This document shows, piece after piece, positions 1 through 8,072 of a stretch of 42,968 bases of DNA. The position numbers were made by a program, and so were the translations under genes. The stretch is from Streptomyces ardesiacus (GTDB lineage: Bacteria; Actinomycetota; Actinomycetes; Streptomycetales; Streptomycetaceae): NCBI RefSeq assembly GCF_003112575.1, contig NZ_BEWC01000016.1, forward strand, positions 1-42,968, in the 5' to 3' direction. Each line of letters begins with the position of its first letter. Position 1 is the stretch's first letter. A model generated the notes under the pieces. It was not told the origin of the DNA, made no database searches, and was given only the letters and a program-made list of their open reading frames with translations.

Positions 1-16
1 GGGGGGGGGGCTGGTC

Positions 17-32
17 GCGCGGTTCTCCGCGC
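17..32. terminator. GC hairpin before the RDD gene
   Basis: GCGCGG and CCGCGC pair around a TTCT loop just after a run of ten G at the window edge. The core (CGGTTCTCCGCGCC) resembles the hairpin after cysM at 11517. Such GGTTCTCC-GCGCC hairpins are common between Streptomyces genes. It probably ends a gene lying left of the window. Confidence 0.35.
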
Positions 33-163
33 CCGAGGTATGTGCACGGGACGCCCCTGAAGGAGGCGCGGGGCCGTGCCGCATGCCTCCGAACGGCCCA
101 CCCCCGTCCACCGGACGGCCCTCGGCGGATGCGCCGTAAAGGAGTCCGGGTTCGACTCGGGGC

Positions 164-919
164 ATGAGCAGCGAACCGCCCCCCGGCGCCGGCGGGCAGC
201 AGCCGCCGGACGACGACCCGCTGAGGAAGAACCCCTACGACAACCCGCCCCCGCCCCCCGGCGGAGGGGGGCCCTACGGCGGTGGTCCCCACGGCGCCCC
301 TCCCCCCGGCGACGGCGGTCCCTACGGCGGTGGTCCCCACGGCGCCCCTCCCCCCGGCGGTGGCGGTCCCTACGGCGCCCCTCCCCCCGGCAGCGGTGGT
401 CCCTACGGCGGTGGTCCGCCCGGTGGCGGTCCGTACGGCGGTGGCGGTTACCCCGCCGATCCGCTGGCCGGCATGCCCCCGCTCGCCGACAGCGGGCGGC
501 GCACGCTCGCGCGGATCATCGACATGATCCTCGTGGGCATCGTGGTCTGGCTGCTCAGCTGGGCGTTCAACGTCCAGGAGTACCAGGTCAACGGGGACGA
601 GATCTCCGTGGGGAAGTCCTTCGGGCAGTCCGTGATCGCCGCCGTGCTCTACATCGCCTACGACACCTACATGACCACGACCACGGGCCAGACCCTCGGC
701 AAGAAGTGGCTCGGGATGCGGGTGGCCACCCTGGACAACGGAGCGACGCCCTCGGTGCAGACGTCGCTGATCCGGGCCCTGGTGCTGTGGATCCCGTTCG
801 CCTTCTGCTGCGCCTGCGTGTGGACGATCATCGCGGGCGGCTGGAGCTTCTTCGACAAGCCCTACAAGCAGGGCCTGCACGACAAGGCGGCCAAGACGGT
901 GGTGGTCAGCACCCGTTGA
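164..919 (+). CDS. RDD family membrane protein
   Basis: A 251-residue protein. Residues 1-105 are a Pro/Gly/Tyr-rich, probably disordered tail built from repeats such as GPYGGGPHGAPPPG. Residues 111-250 form the RDD domain. The namesake Arg and Asp residues are seen in GRRTLARIIDM (111-121). Three hydrophobic segments lie near 119-135, 155-170 and 203-226. The loop GQTLGKKWLGMRV (175-187) and the end KQGLHDKAAKTVVV are typical of the family. RDD proteins are small inner-membrane proteins; some have been linked to ion or small-solute transport, but no substrate can be read here. An AAGGAG lies about 20 bases before the ATG, which is far. The start is kept because the repeat-rich tail begins there. 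Confidence 0.85.
   Translation: MSSEPPPGAGGQQPPDDDPLRKNPYDNPPPPPGGGGPYGGGPHGAPPPGDGGPYGGGPHGAPPPGGGGPYGAPPPGSGGPYGGGPPGGGPYGGGGYPADPLAGMPPLADSGRRTLARIIDMILVGIVVWLLSWAFNVQEYQVNGDEISVGKSFGQSVIAAVLYIAYDTYMTTTTGQTLGKKWLGMRVATLDNGATPSVQTSLIRALVLWIPFAFCCACVWTIIAGGWSFFDKPYKQGLHDKAAKTVVVSTR
272..359 (+). repeat. 48-bp tandem repeat coding the Pro/Gly tail
   Basis: A 40-base block at 272-311 recurs identically at 320-359, a period of 48 bases (16 codons). Shorter degenerate copies follow to about 450. It codes the Gly-Pro-Tyr tail of the RDD protein. Tail length is likely to vary between strains through slippage or recombination. Confidence 0.75.
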
Positions 920-969
920 CGGTCACGGACCCGGTGCCACGGTCGGCGGCACCGGGCCCCGCTTCCGTC

Positions 970-1269
970 TCAGGCGGCCCGCCCGCGCGTCGACTCGGCG
1001 GCTCCCGCGGAGACGCGGGCCGGGGCGGGAATCCGTACCGGCTCCCGGTCGGCCGCGAGCCCGCGGACCGGCGCGTCGGTGGCCGTACGGGTGCCGAGCA
1101 GCGGGACCGTCATGGCGACCAGCAGCCCGAGGGCGAGGGCCGCGACGGCGACGAGGGCGACTCCGGGACCCGAACTCGTCTGCGACAGCAACAGCATGGC
1201 GAGTGTCGAGAAGATCACGGTGCACGAACCGTAGGCGAACTGTGCGGCAGTCGGACGGGGCATGGCCAT
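970..1269 (-). CDS. Small membrane protein, function unknown
   Basis: A 99-residue protein with two hydrophobic segments, about residues 12-29 and 35-58, followed by a polar, Arg/Ala-rich tail. The start at 1269 has GAGG nine bases upstream (GAGGACACG-ATG). A second in-frame ATG is at 1263. It runs convergent to the RDD gene, with about 50 bases between their ends. I do not recognise a family. Hydrophobicity, the ribosome binding site and third-position GC support a real gene. The topology predicts a protein spanning the membrane twice with a cytoplasmic tail. Confidence 0.65.
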   Translation of the reverse strand: MAMPRPTAAQFAYGSCTVIFSTLAMLLLSQTSSGPGVALVAVAALALGLLVAMTVPLLGTRTATDAPVRGLAADREPVRIPAPARVSAGAAESTRGRAA

Positions 1270-1700
1270 CGTGTCCTCGGAAGGCAGTCAGGGGGTGAGA
1301 CGGGGCTGTCGGCCTGGCTTTCCGCCGGTCTCCGGGCGTTCCGCCAAGCGACTCTAACCCGCTGTGTGCCCGAGGGGAAACGGTAGTAAGCACGACCTAA
1401 CCGGCACGGCCGATGCACGGGGGGCGCACGGATTCATGATGTCCGGGAAGCGGACGGTCCCGCGCGCCCGCCGGATCCGGCCGGGGCCCGTGCGAACCGG
1501 CGGAGGTCACGATCCGGTGTCCGCAAAGCGAACGGCCACTCCGCATAGTGCACTTGTTCTGCTCAAGTCAAGGTCTGTCTTTTCCGTCGAACCTCTAGTC
1601 AAATGTCGTCACTTGACTACACGCGTTGATCACGTGTGCGCGGACTTTGCTCTGTTCTTGTCCCCCCTTCCGCGCGCGTGGACGCGGGGGAGGAACTCAA
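1270..1700. other. Intergenic control region before the M6 protease
   Basis: This 430-base stretch has no convincing gene. It is less GC-rich than its surroundings from about 1540 to 1650, as expected of a promoter region. AGTCAA occurs at 1566-1571 and 1597-1602, and its inverse TTGACT at 1613-1618. The last two form an inverted repeat. It is the likely promoter region of the secreted protease; the divergent small membrane gene starts at the left end. Confidence 0.5.
1597..1618. promoter_or_regulatory. Inverted repeat AGTCAA-N10-TTGACT
   Basis: AGTCAA (1597-1602) and TTGACT (1613-1618) are perfect complements 10 bases apart, about 80 bases before the protease start. A third AGTCAA lies at 1566-1571. 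It could be an operator. TTGACT could also serve as a -35 element. The binding factor is unknown. Confidence 0.4.
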
Positions 1701-4046
1701 GTGTCCAGTAGATCCTGGAAGTTCAGAACGGCGGCGACGACCGTCGCATTCGCCGCGGCGGCCGCCACGTTCTCCGCGGCGGGCGTGGCGCAGGCGGACT
1801 CGCCGTCCCGGCCGGAGGCCGTGAACCGCCACGACCCCAGCCCCGAGAAGACCACGCGCTCCCACGACCTCAAGGGCCCCCTGAGCGACACTCAGGCCGC
1901 CCAGCGTGAGGAGGCCCTGAACCAGGTCATATCCGGCAAGGCCTCGGTGAAGAAGAAGGACGGCTCCAACGTCGTCCAGCTCAAGAGCAAGAAGGGCGAC
2001 GCCAAGTACGTCGAGCTGGGCCGGGAGAAGACCGACAAGATCTTCACCATCCTGGTCGAGTTCGGCGACAAGGTCGACAGCCGCTACGGCGGCACGCCCG
2101 GCCCGCTGCACAACGAGATCGCCAAGCCGAACCGCAAGAAGGACAACTCCACGGCCTGGCAGGAGGACTACGACCAGGAGCACTACCAGGACCTGTACTT
2201 CGGTTCCGGCAAGGGCGTCAACTCGGTCAAGACCTACTACGAGAAGCAGTCCTCCGGCCGCTACTCGGTCGACGGCGAGGTCTCCGACTGGGTCAAGGTC
2301 CCCTACAACGAGGCCCGGTACGGCTCCAACAAGTGCGACCCGGACAACTGCGCCTGGTACGCGGTGCAGGACGGCGTCACCGCCTGGGTCGCCGACCAGA
2401 AGGCGGCCGGCCGCACCGACGCCCAGATCAAGGCCCAGCTGGCCCAGTACGACCAGTGGGACCGCTACGACTACGACGGCGACGGCGACTTCAACGAGCC
2501 CGACGGCTACATCGACCACTTCCAGATCGTGCACGCCGGCGAGGACGAGTCCGCGGGCGGCGGCGCGCAGGGCGAGGACGCCATCTGGGCCCACCGCTGG
2601 TACGCCTTCGGCACCGACGCCGGCGCCACCGGCCCGGCCGGCAACAAGCTCGGCGGCACCCAGATCGGCGACACCGGCGTCTGGGTCGGCGACTACACCA
2701 TCCAGCCGGAGAACGGCGGACTGGGCGTCTTCGCTCACGAGTACGGCCACGACCTCGGTCTGCCGGACCTCTACGACACCAACGGCGGCGACAACTCCAC
2801 CGGCTTCTGGACGCTGATGTCGTCCGGCTCCTGGCTCGGCACCGGCCGCAACGAGATCGGCGACCTGCCCGGCGACATGAACGCCTGGGACAAGCTCCAG
2901 CTCGGCTGGCTGAACTACGACACCGCCAAGGCGGGCGTCAGTTCCTGGCACAAGCTGGGCCTGGCCGAGTACAACACCAAGCACAAGCAGGGCCTGGTCG
3001 TCGAGCTGCCGAAGAAGGCGGTCACCACCGAGATCGTTCCCCCCGCCCAGGGCGAGACCCAGTGGTGGAGCGGCAGCGGCAACGACCTCAAGAACACCCT
3101 GACCCGCAGCGTCGACCTCACCGGAAAGTCGTCCGCCTCCCTCACCCTGGACGGCTGGTACGACATCGAGGCCAACTACGACTTCCTCTACACCGAGGTG
3201 TCCACCGACGGCGGCGCCAACTGGACCGCGGTCGACGGCACGTTCGACGGCCGTCCGATCCAGCGCGACGGCAGCGACAAGCCCGCCCTGAGCGCCTCCG
3301 TGGACGCCTACGGCAAGCTGGTCTACCCGCTGGACGCCTACGCCGGCCAGAAGATCGACCTGCGTTTCCGCTACCAGACCGACGGCGGTCTGGCCATGAA
3401 GGGCTTCGCCGCGGACCAGATCGCGGTGACGGCCGACGGCGAGACGCTCTTCTCCGACGACGCGGAGACCGAGGACGCCGCGTGGACGGCGGACGGCTTC
3501 ACCCGCAAGGGCGCGTCCTTCACCAAGGACTACGCGCAGTACTACATCGCCGAGAACCGGCAGTACGAGTCGTTCGACAAGACGCTGGAGACCGGCCCGT
3601 ACAACTTCGGCTTCACGGAGCGCCCGGACTGGGTCGAGCACTACGCGTACCAGAACGGCCTGCTGATCTGGAAGTGGGACACCTCCCAGGCGGACAACAA
3701 CACCAGCCAGCACCCGGGCAAGGGCCTGGTCCTGCCGATCGACTCGCACCCGACCGCGCTGAAGTGGAAGGACGGCACGCTCATGCGCAACCGCATGCAG
3801 GCGTACGACTCGCCGTTCAGCCTCTACCGCACGGACGGCATGACGCTGCACAAGGCGGACGTCGCGAAGTACGTCCCGGGCTCCAAGGGCGTCTCGGTCT
3901 TCAACGACCGCAAGGACGACTACTGGGACCCGGCGAACCCGACCGGCGGTGTCCAGATCACTGACACCAACACGAAGATCAAGATCCTCAAGGAGGCCAA
4001 GAACGGCTCGACGATCGAGCTCGAGGTCGGCCCCGCGGGCAGGTAA
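1701..4046 (+). CDS. Secreted M6 (immune inhibitor A-like) metalloprotease
   Basis: A 781-residue protein starting at GTG, with GGAGG about eight bases upstream. An in-frame ATG at 1626 would add 25 codons without a ribosome site and spoil the signal peptide. Residues 1-32 are a signal peptide (basic start, Ala-rich core, AQA cleavage before Asp33). The zinc motif HEYGHDLGLPD begins at residue 346: His346, Glu347 and His350, then the LYD typical of M6 enzymes. An acidic DYDGDGDFNEPDGY segment before it looks calcium-binding. The C-terminal half carries a beta-sandwich with TEVSTDGGANW, as in Bacillus InhA proteins. The family degrades extracellular proteins. The gene is monocistronic, with a hairpin just after it. 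Confidence 0.93.
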   Translation: MSSRSWKFRTAATTVAFAAAAATFSAAGVAQADSPSRPEAVNRHDPSPEKTTRSHDLKGPLSDTQAAQREEALNQVISGKASVKKKDGSNVVQLKSKKGDAKYVELGREKTDKIFTILVEFGDKVDSRYGGTPGPLHNEIAKPNRKKDNSTAWQEDYDQEHYQDLYFGSGKGVNSVKTYYEKQSSGRYSVDGEVSDWVKVPYNEARYGSNKCDPDNCAWYAVQDGVTAWVADQKAAGRTDAQIKAQLAQYDQWDRYDYDGDGDFNEPDGYIDHFQIVHAGEDESAGGGAQGEDAIWAHRWYAFGTDAGATGPAGNKLGGTQIGDTGVWVGDYTIQPENGGLGVFAHEYGHDLGLPDLYDTNGGDNSTGFWTLMSSGSWLGTGRNEIGDLPGDMNAWDKLQLGWLNYDTAKAGVSSWHKLGLAEYNTKHKQGLVVELPKKAVTTEIVPPAQGETQWWSGSGNDLKNTLTRSVDLTGKSSASLTLDGWYDIEANYDFLYTEVSTDGGANWTAVDGTFDGRPIQRDGSDKPALSASVDAYGKLVYPLDAYAGQKIDLRFRYQTDGGLAMKGFAADQIAVTADGETLFSDDAETEDAAWTADGFTRKGASFTKDYAQYYIAENRQYESFDKTLETGPYNFGFTERPDWVEHYAYQNGLLIWKWDTSQADNNTSQHPGKGLVLPIDSHPTALKWKDGTLMRNRMQAYDSPFSLYRTDGMTLHKADVAKYVPGSKGVSVFNDRKDDYWDPANPTGGVQITDTNTKIKILKEAKNGSTIELEVGPAGR

Positions 4047-4071
4047 ATAGCATCTGCCCAGGTCAGAGCAT

Positions 4072-4107
4072 GATCGGCGGTGACCCCCTGGCGGGTCGCC
4101 GCCGATC
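4072..4107 (+). terminator. Terminator of the M6 protease gene
   Basis: GATCGGCGG (4072-4080) pairs with CCGCCGATC (4099-4107). The stem extends inwards through ACCC/GGGT with one mismatch. It lies 25 bases after the stop codon. Confidence 0.7.
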
Positions 4108-4192
4108 CGTGTTTAGGTGCGTCCTGTGGTTCTCTTATTGACACCGGGTCCGGCAACCGGACCGGCCCAGGCTGACTCGGGGGTATGACCGC

Positions 4193-4537
4193 ATGGCCGC
4201 AGGAGGCTTCTGCAAGCTGCCGAACGGCACGGTGGTGGTGGCACTGAACCTGCCCAGCCCCGCCGGCCGGGAGCCCGGGGGAGTGCGCTTCCTCGTCCAC
4301 GCCCAGAACCGGGCGCGCGCCCTGACCAGGCTGCGCAACCTCGGGCTGCGCAGCGTCTACCTGCGGGGCAACGCGGCCCCGCCGACCCCGGACGAGGTCA
4401 CCGCGGTCCTGCACCACCCGGACGGCCTGATATGGCGTACGGCACCGGTGGCCGGGGCCGTGGGCGGCCCGGAGCCGGTCCAGGAGCTGTGGCACCCGAT
4501 CAGGGCCCTGCTCAGACGCCCGACCGCCCAGACCTAG
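4193..4537 (+). CDS. Conserved hypothetical protein, 114 aa
   Basis: I do not recognise a named domain. The protein is soluble and basic. It has a strand-like start (NGTVVVALNLP), an Arg-rich helix (AQNRARALTRLRNLGLRS) and a C-terminal region rich in Pro and Ala. The layout resembles small nucleic-acid or nucleotide-binding proteins, but no motif proves it. The upstream GGGGGT is only a weak ribosome site. It sits alone between the M6 terminator and the convergent pncA. Codon bias and its compact unit support a real gene. Confidence 0.7.
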   Translation: MAAGGFCKLPNGTVVVALNLPSPAGREPGGVRFLVHAQNRARALTRLRNLGLRSVYLRGNAAPPTPDEVTAVLHHPDGLIWRTAPVAGAVGGPEPVQELWHPIRALLRRPTAQT

Positions 4538-4580
4538 GAGGCCGGCCCCGGGGGCGGACCCAGGGGGCCGTCCCCTGCTG

Positions 4581-5168
4581 CTACTGCACGACCGGCTTCC
4601 CAGACAGCTCCACGCCCGCCTCCCGCAGTTCCTCCAGGGCCCGCTCGGTGGTCTCCACGGCCACCCCGGCGGTCAGGTCGAGCAGCACCTGCGTACGGAA
4701 GCCCTCGCGGGCGGCGTCCAGGGCGGTGGCCCGGACGCAGTGGTCGGTGGCGATGCCCACGACGTCGACCTCGTCGATCTCCCGCTCCCGCAGCCACGCG
4801 GCGAGGCCGGTGCCGTTCTCGTCGGCGCCCTCGAAGCCGCTGTAGGCGGCGGCGTACTCCCCCTTGTCGAAGACGGCGTCTATCGCGCCGGAGGCGACGG
4901 CCGGGGCGAAGTTCGGGTGGAAGCCGACCCCCTCGGTACCGGCGACGCAGTGCGCCGGCCAGGAGTGGACGTAGTCCGGGTTGTCGGCGAAGTGGCCGCC
5001 CGGGGCGACGTGGTGGTCGCGGGTGGCCACCACGTGGCGGTAGCCGGCGGGCGCCTGCCCGATCAGCTCGGTGATGGCGGCGGCCACGTCGGCACCGCCG
5101 GACACCGCGAGGCTGCCCCCCTCGCAGAAGTCGTTCTGCACGTCTACGACGATCAAGGCGCGGCGCAT
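4581..5168 (-). CDS. pncA: Nicotinamidase
   Basis: A 195-residue cysteine hydrolase that converts nicotinamide to nicotinate and ammonia for NAD salvage. The full active site is visible: catalytic triad Asp9 (VDVQNDF), Lys102 (FDKGEY) and Cys144 (GIATDHCV), and metal ligands Asp51, His53, His59 and His73. The start at 5168 is chosen because the conserved isochorismatase-fold strand RRALIVVDVQNDF begins there, with GAAGGA just upstream. An upstream ATG at 5285 would add 39 low-complexity residues. It lies 122 bases downstream of pncB on the same strand, so the two salvage enzymes are probably co-transcribed. Both act in the cytoplasm on consecutive steps. Confidence 0.96.
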   Translation of the reverse strand: MRRALIVVDVQNDFCEGGSLAVSGGADVAAAITELIGQAPAGYRHVVATRDHHVAPGGHFADNPDYVHSWPAHCVAGTEGVGFHPNFAPAVASGAIDAVFDKGEYAAAYSGFEGADENGTGLAAWLREREIDEVDVVGIATDHCVRATALDAAREGFRTQVLLDLTAGVAVETTERALEELREAGVELSGKPVVQ

Positions 5169-5290
5169 GGTCGGTGTCCTTCGACTGGGTCGACTGGTGG
5201 GGTCGGTGCGGAGCGGTGCGGTGCGGTGCGGGCGGGCTGGTTCGTCGGGGTCCACGGGGCTGATTCGGCCCTTGTGGGGCCGCACCAGCT

Positions 5291-6637
5291 TTAGCTACCC
5301 GAGCCCCCGTGCGCGTACTCCGTCGGAATGACGGGTTCCCCTCGGGAGAGCTGGGTGGCGGACAGCGGCAGGTTGGCGCGGGCCGCCGCGTGGCGGTCCC
5401 GGGCGGCGTCCAGCGGCTCGCGCGCGACGACCTCACCGCCCTTGACCAGCTCGACCAGGAGCTGCCGGTCGGCCAGCTCGTCGGGGACCGGACCGGTGCC
5501 GACCACCTCGGCCTCGGCGTGCCCGTCGGCTGCCAGGCGCCGGGCGGCCCACTTGCGACCGCCGACCGAGGTCTTGCCGCCGGTGGACTTCTTGGCCACC
5601 GGCACCAGCGGCGCCCCCTCCTCGCCGGACTCGGCGCGGGCGACCAGCTTGTAGACCATCGAGGCCGTCGGGTGCCCGGAGCCGGTCACCAGCTGGGTGC
5701 CGACGCCGTACGCGTCCACGGGCGCCGCCGCCAGCGAGGCGATGGCGTACTCGTCCAGGTCCGAGGTCACCACGATCTTCGTGTCGGTGGCGCCCAGCTC
5801 GTCGAGCTGCTGGCGCACCCGGTGGGCGACGAGCAGCAGGTCGCCGGAGTCGATGCGCACGGCGCCCAGCTCGGGCCCGGCGACCTCCACGGCCGTGCGG
5901 ACGGCCTCGGCGACGTCGTAGGTGTCCACCAGGAGCGTGGTGTCCCGGCCCAGGGAGTCCACCTGGGCGCGGAAGGCGTCGCGCTCGTTGTCGTGCAGCA
6001 GGGTGAAGGCGTGGGCGGAGGTGCCGACGGTGGGGATGTTGTAGCGGAAGCCGGCGGCCAGGTCGGAGGTGGTCGCGAAGCCGCCGACGTAGGCCGAGCG
6101 GGCGGCGGCGACGGCAGCCAGCTCGTGGGTGCGGCGGGCGCCCATCTCGATCAGCGGGCGCTCCCCGGCCGCGGACGACATGCGGGAGGCGGCGGCCGCG
6201 ATCGCCGAGTCGTGGTTGAGGATGGAGAGGATCACCGTCTCCAGCAGCACGCACTCGCCGAAGGTGCCCTCGACCCGCATGATCGGCGACCCGGGGAAGT
6301 ACACCTCGCCCTCGGGATAGCCCCAGATGTCCCCGCCGAACCGGTACTGCGCCAGCCAGTCCAGGGTCTCCTCGTCGACGATGTCCCGCTCGCGCAGGAA
6401 GCGCAGCACGTCCGCGTCGAAGCGGAAGTTCTCCACCGCGTCCAGCACCCGCCCGGTGCCCGCCACGACGCCGTAGCGGCGGCCGTCCGGCAGCCGCCGG
6501 GTGAAGACCTCGAACACGCTCCGGCGCCCGGCCGTACCGGCCTTCAGGGCGGCTCGGAGCATGGTCAGCTCGTACTGGTCCGTGAAGAGCGCCGTCGAGG
6601 GGACGTCCACCGGCAGCCCAAGGTCCGCTGTGTTCAT
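5291..6637 (-). CDS. pncB: Nicotinate phosphoribosyltransferase
   Basis: A 448-residue enzyme that joins nicotinate to PRPP with ATP hydrolysis, giving nicotinate mononucleotide. Family signatures are TDQYELTM (19-26), the GTSAH loop with its probable phospho-accepting His209, and RIDSGDL, which contacts the phosphoribosyl group. Length and motifs fit the actinobacterial PncB1 type. It is divergent from clpS, about 110 bases apart, an arrangement also seen for Rv1330c/Rv1331 in M. tuberculosis. The product feeds NAD synthesis, and pncA downstream supplies its substrate. The gap to pncA contains several GGTGCG units (about 5204-5230). Confidence 0.95.
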   Translation of the reverse strand: MNTADLGLPVDVPSTALFTDQYELTMLRAALKAGTAGRRSVFEVFTRRLPDGRRYGVVAGTGRVLDAVENFRFDADVLRFLRERDIVDEETLDWLAQYRFGGDIWGYPEGEVYFPGSPIMRVEGTFGECVLLETVILSILNHDSAIAAAASRMSSAAGERPLIEMGARRTHELAAVAAARSAYVGGFATTSDLAAGFRYNIPTVGTSAHAFTLLHDNERDAFRAQVDSLGRDTTLLVDTYDVAEAVRTAVEVAGPELGAVRIDSGDLLLVAHRVRQQLDELGATDTKIVVTSDLDEYAIASLAAAPVDAYGVGTQLVTGSGHPTASMVYKLVARAESGEEGAPLVPVAKKSTGGKTSVGGRKWAARRLAADGHAEAEVVGTGPVPDELADRQLLVELVKGGEVVAREPLDAARDRHAAARANLPLSATQLSRGEPVIPTEYAHGGSGS

Positions 6638-6745
6638 ACGACGGATCGTACCCCCATTTCGTCACTCTGACGATTTCGGGGCCGCCGGGTTCGCGTGGCG
6701 CCCGCCACAGGCCCGTTTGTGCGGGTGCCCCCCTGTGGTGGCAGC

Positions 6746-7063
6746 ATGGGCACTGTGACGGCAGCCGCACCCATGGAGATCGAGAAGACCGAGTCGGCGG
6801 AGGAGGTCTTCGCCGTACCCGAGCCCGACGTGCCCTGGGTGACGATCGTGCACAACGACCCCGTCAACCTCATGAGCTACGTGACCTACGTCTTCCAGAC
6901 GTACTTCGGCTACTCCAAGGACAAGGCCACCAAACTCATGATGGACGTCCACCACAAGGGCCGGGCGGTCGTCTCCAGCGGCAGCCGGGAGGAGATGGAA
7001 CGGGACGTGCAGGCCATGCACGGCTACGGTCTGTGGGCCACCCTCCAGCAGGACCGGAAATGA
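6746..7063 (+). CDS. clpS: ATP-dependent Clp protease adaptor ClpS
   Basis: A 105-residue adaptor that delivers N-degron substrates to ClpA/ClpC-ClpP. After a flexible, acidic N-terminus (1-30) comes the ClpS core. Residues matching the E. coli N-end pocket are present: Asn38, Asp39 and His70 (HNDPVNLMSYV; DVHHKGRA). The start is uncertain: ATG 6746, GTG 6755 and ATG 6773 are all in frame, and no strong ribosome site decides between them. DUF2017 follows 41 bases later on the same strand. This pairing is conserved in actinobacteria and suggests a common transcript. Confidence 0.93.
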   Translation: MGTVTAAAPMEIEKTESAEEVFAVPEPDVPWVTIVHNDPVNLMSYVTYVFQTYFGYSKDKATKLMMDVHHKGRAVVSSGSREEMERDVQAMHGYGLWATLQQDRK

Positions 7064-7104
7064 CCCACGCCCGCCCGCAGGACGGAAGTAGCTGAATCGC
7101 CTTC

Positions 7105-7713
7105 ATGCCCGGACAATTCGAACCGCTCCCCGGCGGCGGCGCGGCCGTCGCCCTCGACGACGTCGAGATCTCCATCATCCGCTCCCTGGCCGTGCAGCTC
7201 CTGGAGCTGATCGGGCCCGGCCCCGCCGAGGACGCCTCCGACGACCCGCTCGCCGAGCTGTTCGCCGAGGGCCCGAGCGAGCCGCCCTCCGACCCGGTGC
7301 TGCGCCGCCTGTTCCCGGACGCCTACGGCGACCCCGAGGGCACCCCGCAGGCCCGGGAGGCCGAGGAGCAGCGGGCGCACTCCGCGGAGTTCCGCCGCTA
7401 CACCGAGAACGACCTGCGGGCCGGCAAGCGGGAGAGCGCCCTCGCGGTGATCCGCGCCCTGGACGCCGTGGCCGCGCAGTCCGCGGGCGGGGGCGGGGCG
7501 GTGCTGAAGCTGTCGGCGGAGGAGTCCCGGCAGTGGCTCGGCGCCCTGAACGACCTGCGCCTGGCGATCGGCGCCCGGCTCGAGATCGCCGACGAGGACG
7601 ACACCGACCTGCTCTACCGGCTCCCGGACGAGGACCCGCGCAAGCCGATGGTGATGGCCTACCTGTGGCTCGGCGGGCTCCAGGAGTCGCTCGTCGTGAC
7701 GCTTATGCCCTGA
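7105..7713 (+). CDS. DUF2017 domain protein
   Basis: A 202-residue acidic cytoplasmic protein, mostly helical, matching the DUF2017 family that accompanies clpS in actinobacteria. Recognisable segments are VALDDVEISIIRSLAVQLLELI near the N-terminus, FRRYTENDLRAGKR in the middle, and a C-terminal helix with WLGALNDLRLAIGARLEI. Function is unknown; neighbourhood suggests a role linked to ClpS-dependent proteolysis, but that is inference. It is followed by a 359-base gap without a gene. Confidence 0.88.
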   Translation: MPGQFEPLPGGGAAVALDDVEISIIRSLAVQLLELIGPGPAEDASDDPLAELFAEGPSEPPSDPVLRRLFPDAYGDPEGTPQAREAEEQRAHSAEFRRYTENDLRAGKRESALAVIRALDAVAAQSAGGGGAVLKLSAEESRQWLGALNDLRLAIGARLEIADEDDTDLLYRLPDEDPRKPMVMAYLWLGGLQESLVVTLMP

Positions 7714-8072
7714 ACCGGGCGAATTCGCCACGCTCCGTAGTCGTGTGTCCGCTCAGCGGAGCCTCAAATCCGGATAACGATCCCGTCAAAGGTGCGCCTC
7801 TTTTGCTCGAAAGGGGCGCCCTTTGTCCGCTTCTCCCTGTGGGACACATCACTCTCCGCCCCTGTGATCGGGGTCGCCGTCGTGGTAAATCTTCACGACC
7901 GCCCGGCGAACACCACCCGAATGTTCGGCCGGGTGCGCCACCGAGCCGGCAGACCGCCGGCCAGGCACCGAGCGGGATGTGAGGCCCGCTCAGCTCCATC
8001 ATCCGGGGGGATCGAGACCCGATCCGCGGCCGAGTCAAGGTCCGGGTCGGCATGGAGAAAGGCGCACCACAC
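7714..8072. other. Long untranslated/control region before the permease
   Basis: No gene is evident here. It contains two AAAGG-type boxes (7788-7824) and a CCGCTCAGCGG near-palindrome (about 7749-7760). About 250 bases follow before the permease start, room for a structured leader. I looked for known riboswitch cores (glycine, lysine, SAM, cobalamin, ydaO) and did not see one. Confidence 0.45.
7788..7824. promoter_or_regulatory. Twin operator-like boxes AAAGG-N-GCGCC
   Basis: AAAGGTGCGCCTCTTT (7788-7803) and AAAGGGGCGCCCTTT (7810-7824) are near-identical, each dyad-symmetric (AAAGG...CTTT), 22 bases apart from start to start, which is two helical turns. That suggests cooperative binding of a dimeric regulator ahead of the permease. 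The factor is unknown. Confidence 0.45.

Noticed and set aside
1617..3851. A 744-codon open frame antisense to the M6 protease
   Set aside because: It is a shadow produced by high third-position GC. Its product is Val/Leu/Gly-rich with no domain, while the plus strand has a signal peptide and zinc motif.
5204..5230. GGTGCG repeats between pncB and pncA as a CRISPR-like array
   Set aside because: Units are six bases without spacers; this is a simple slippage repeat.
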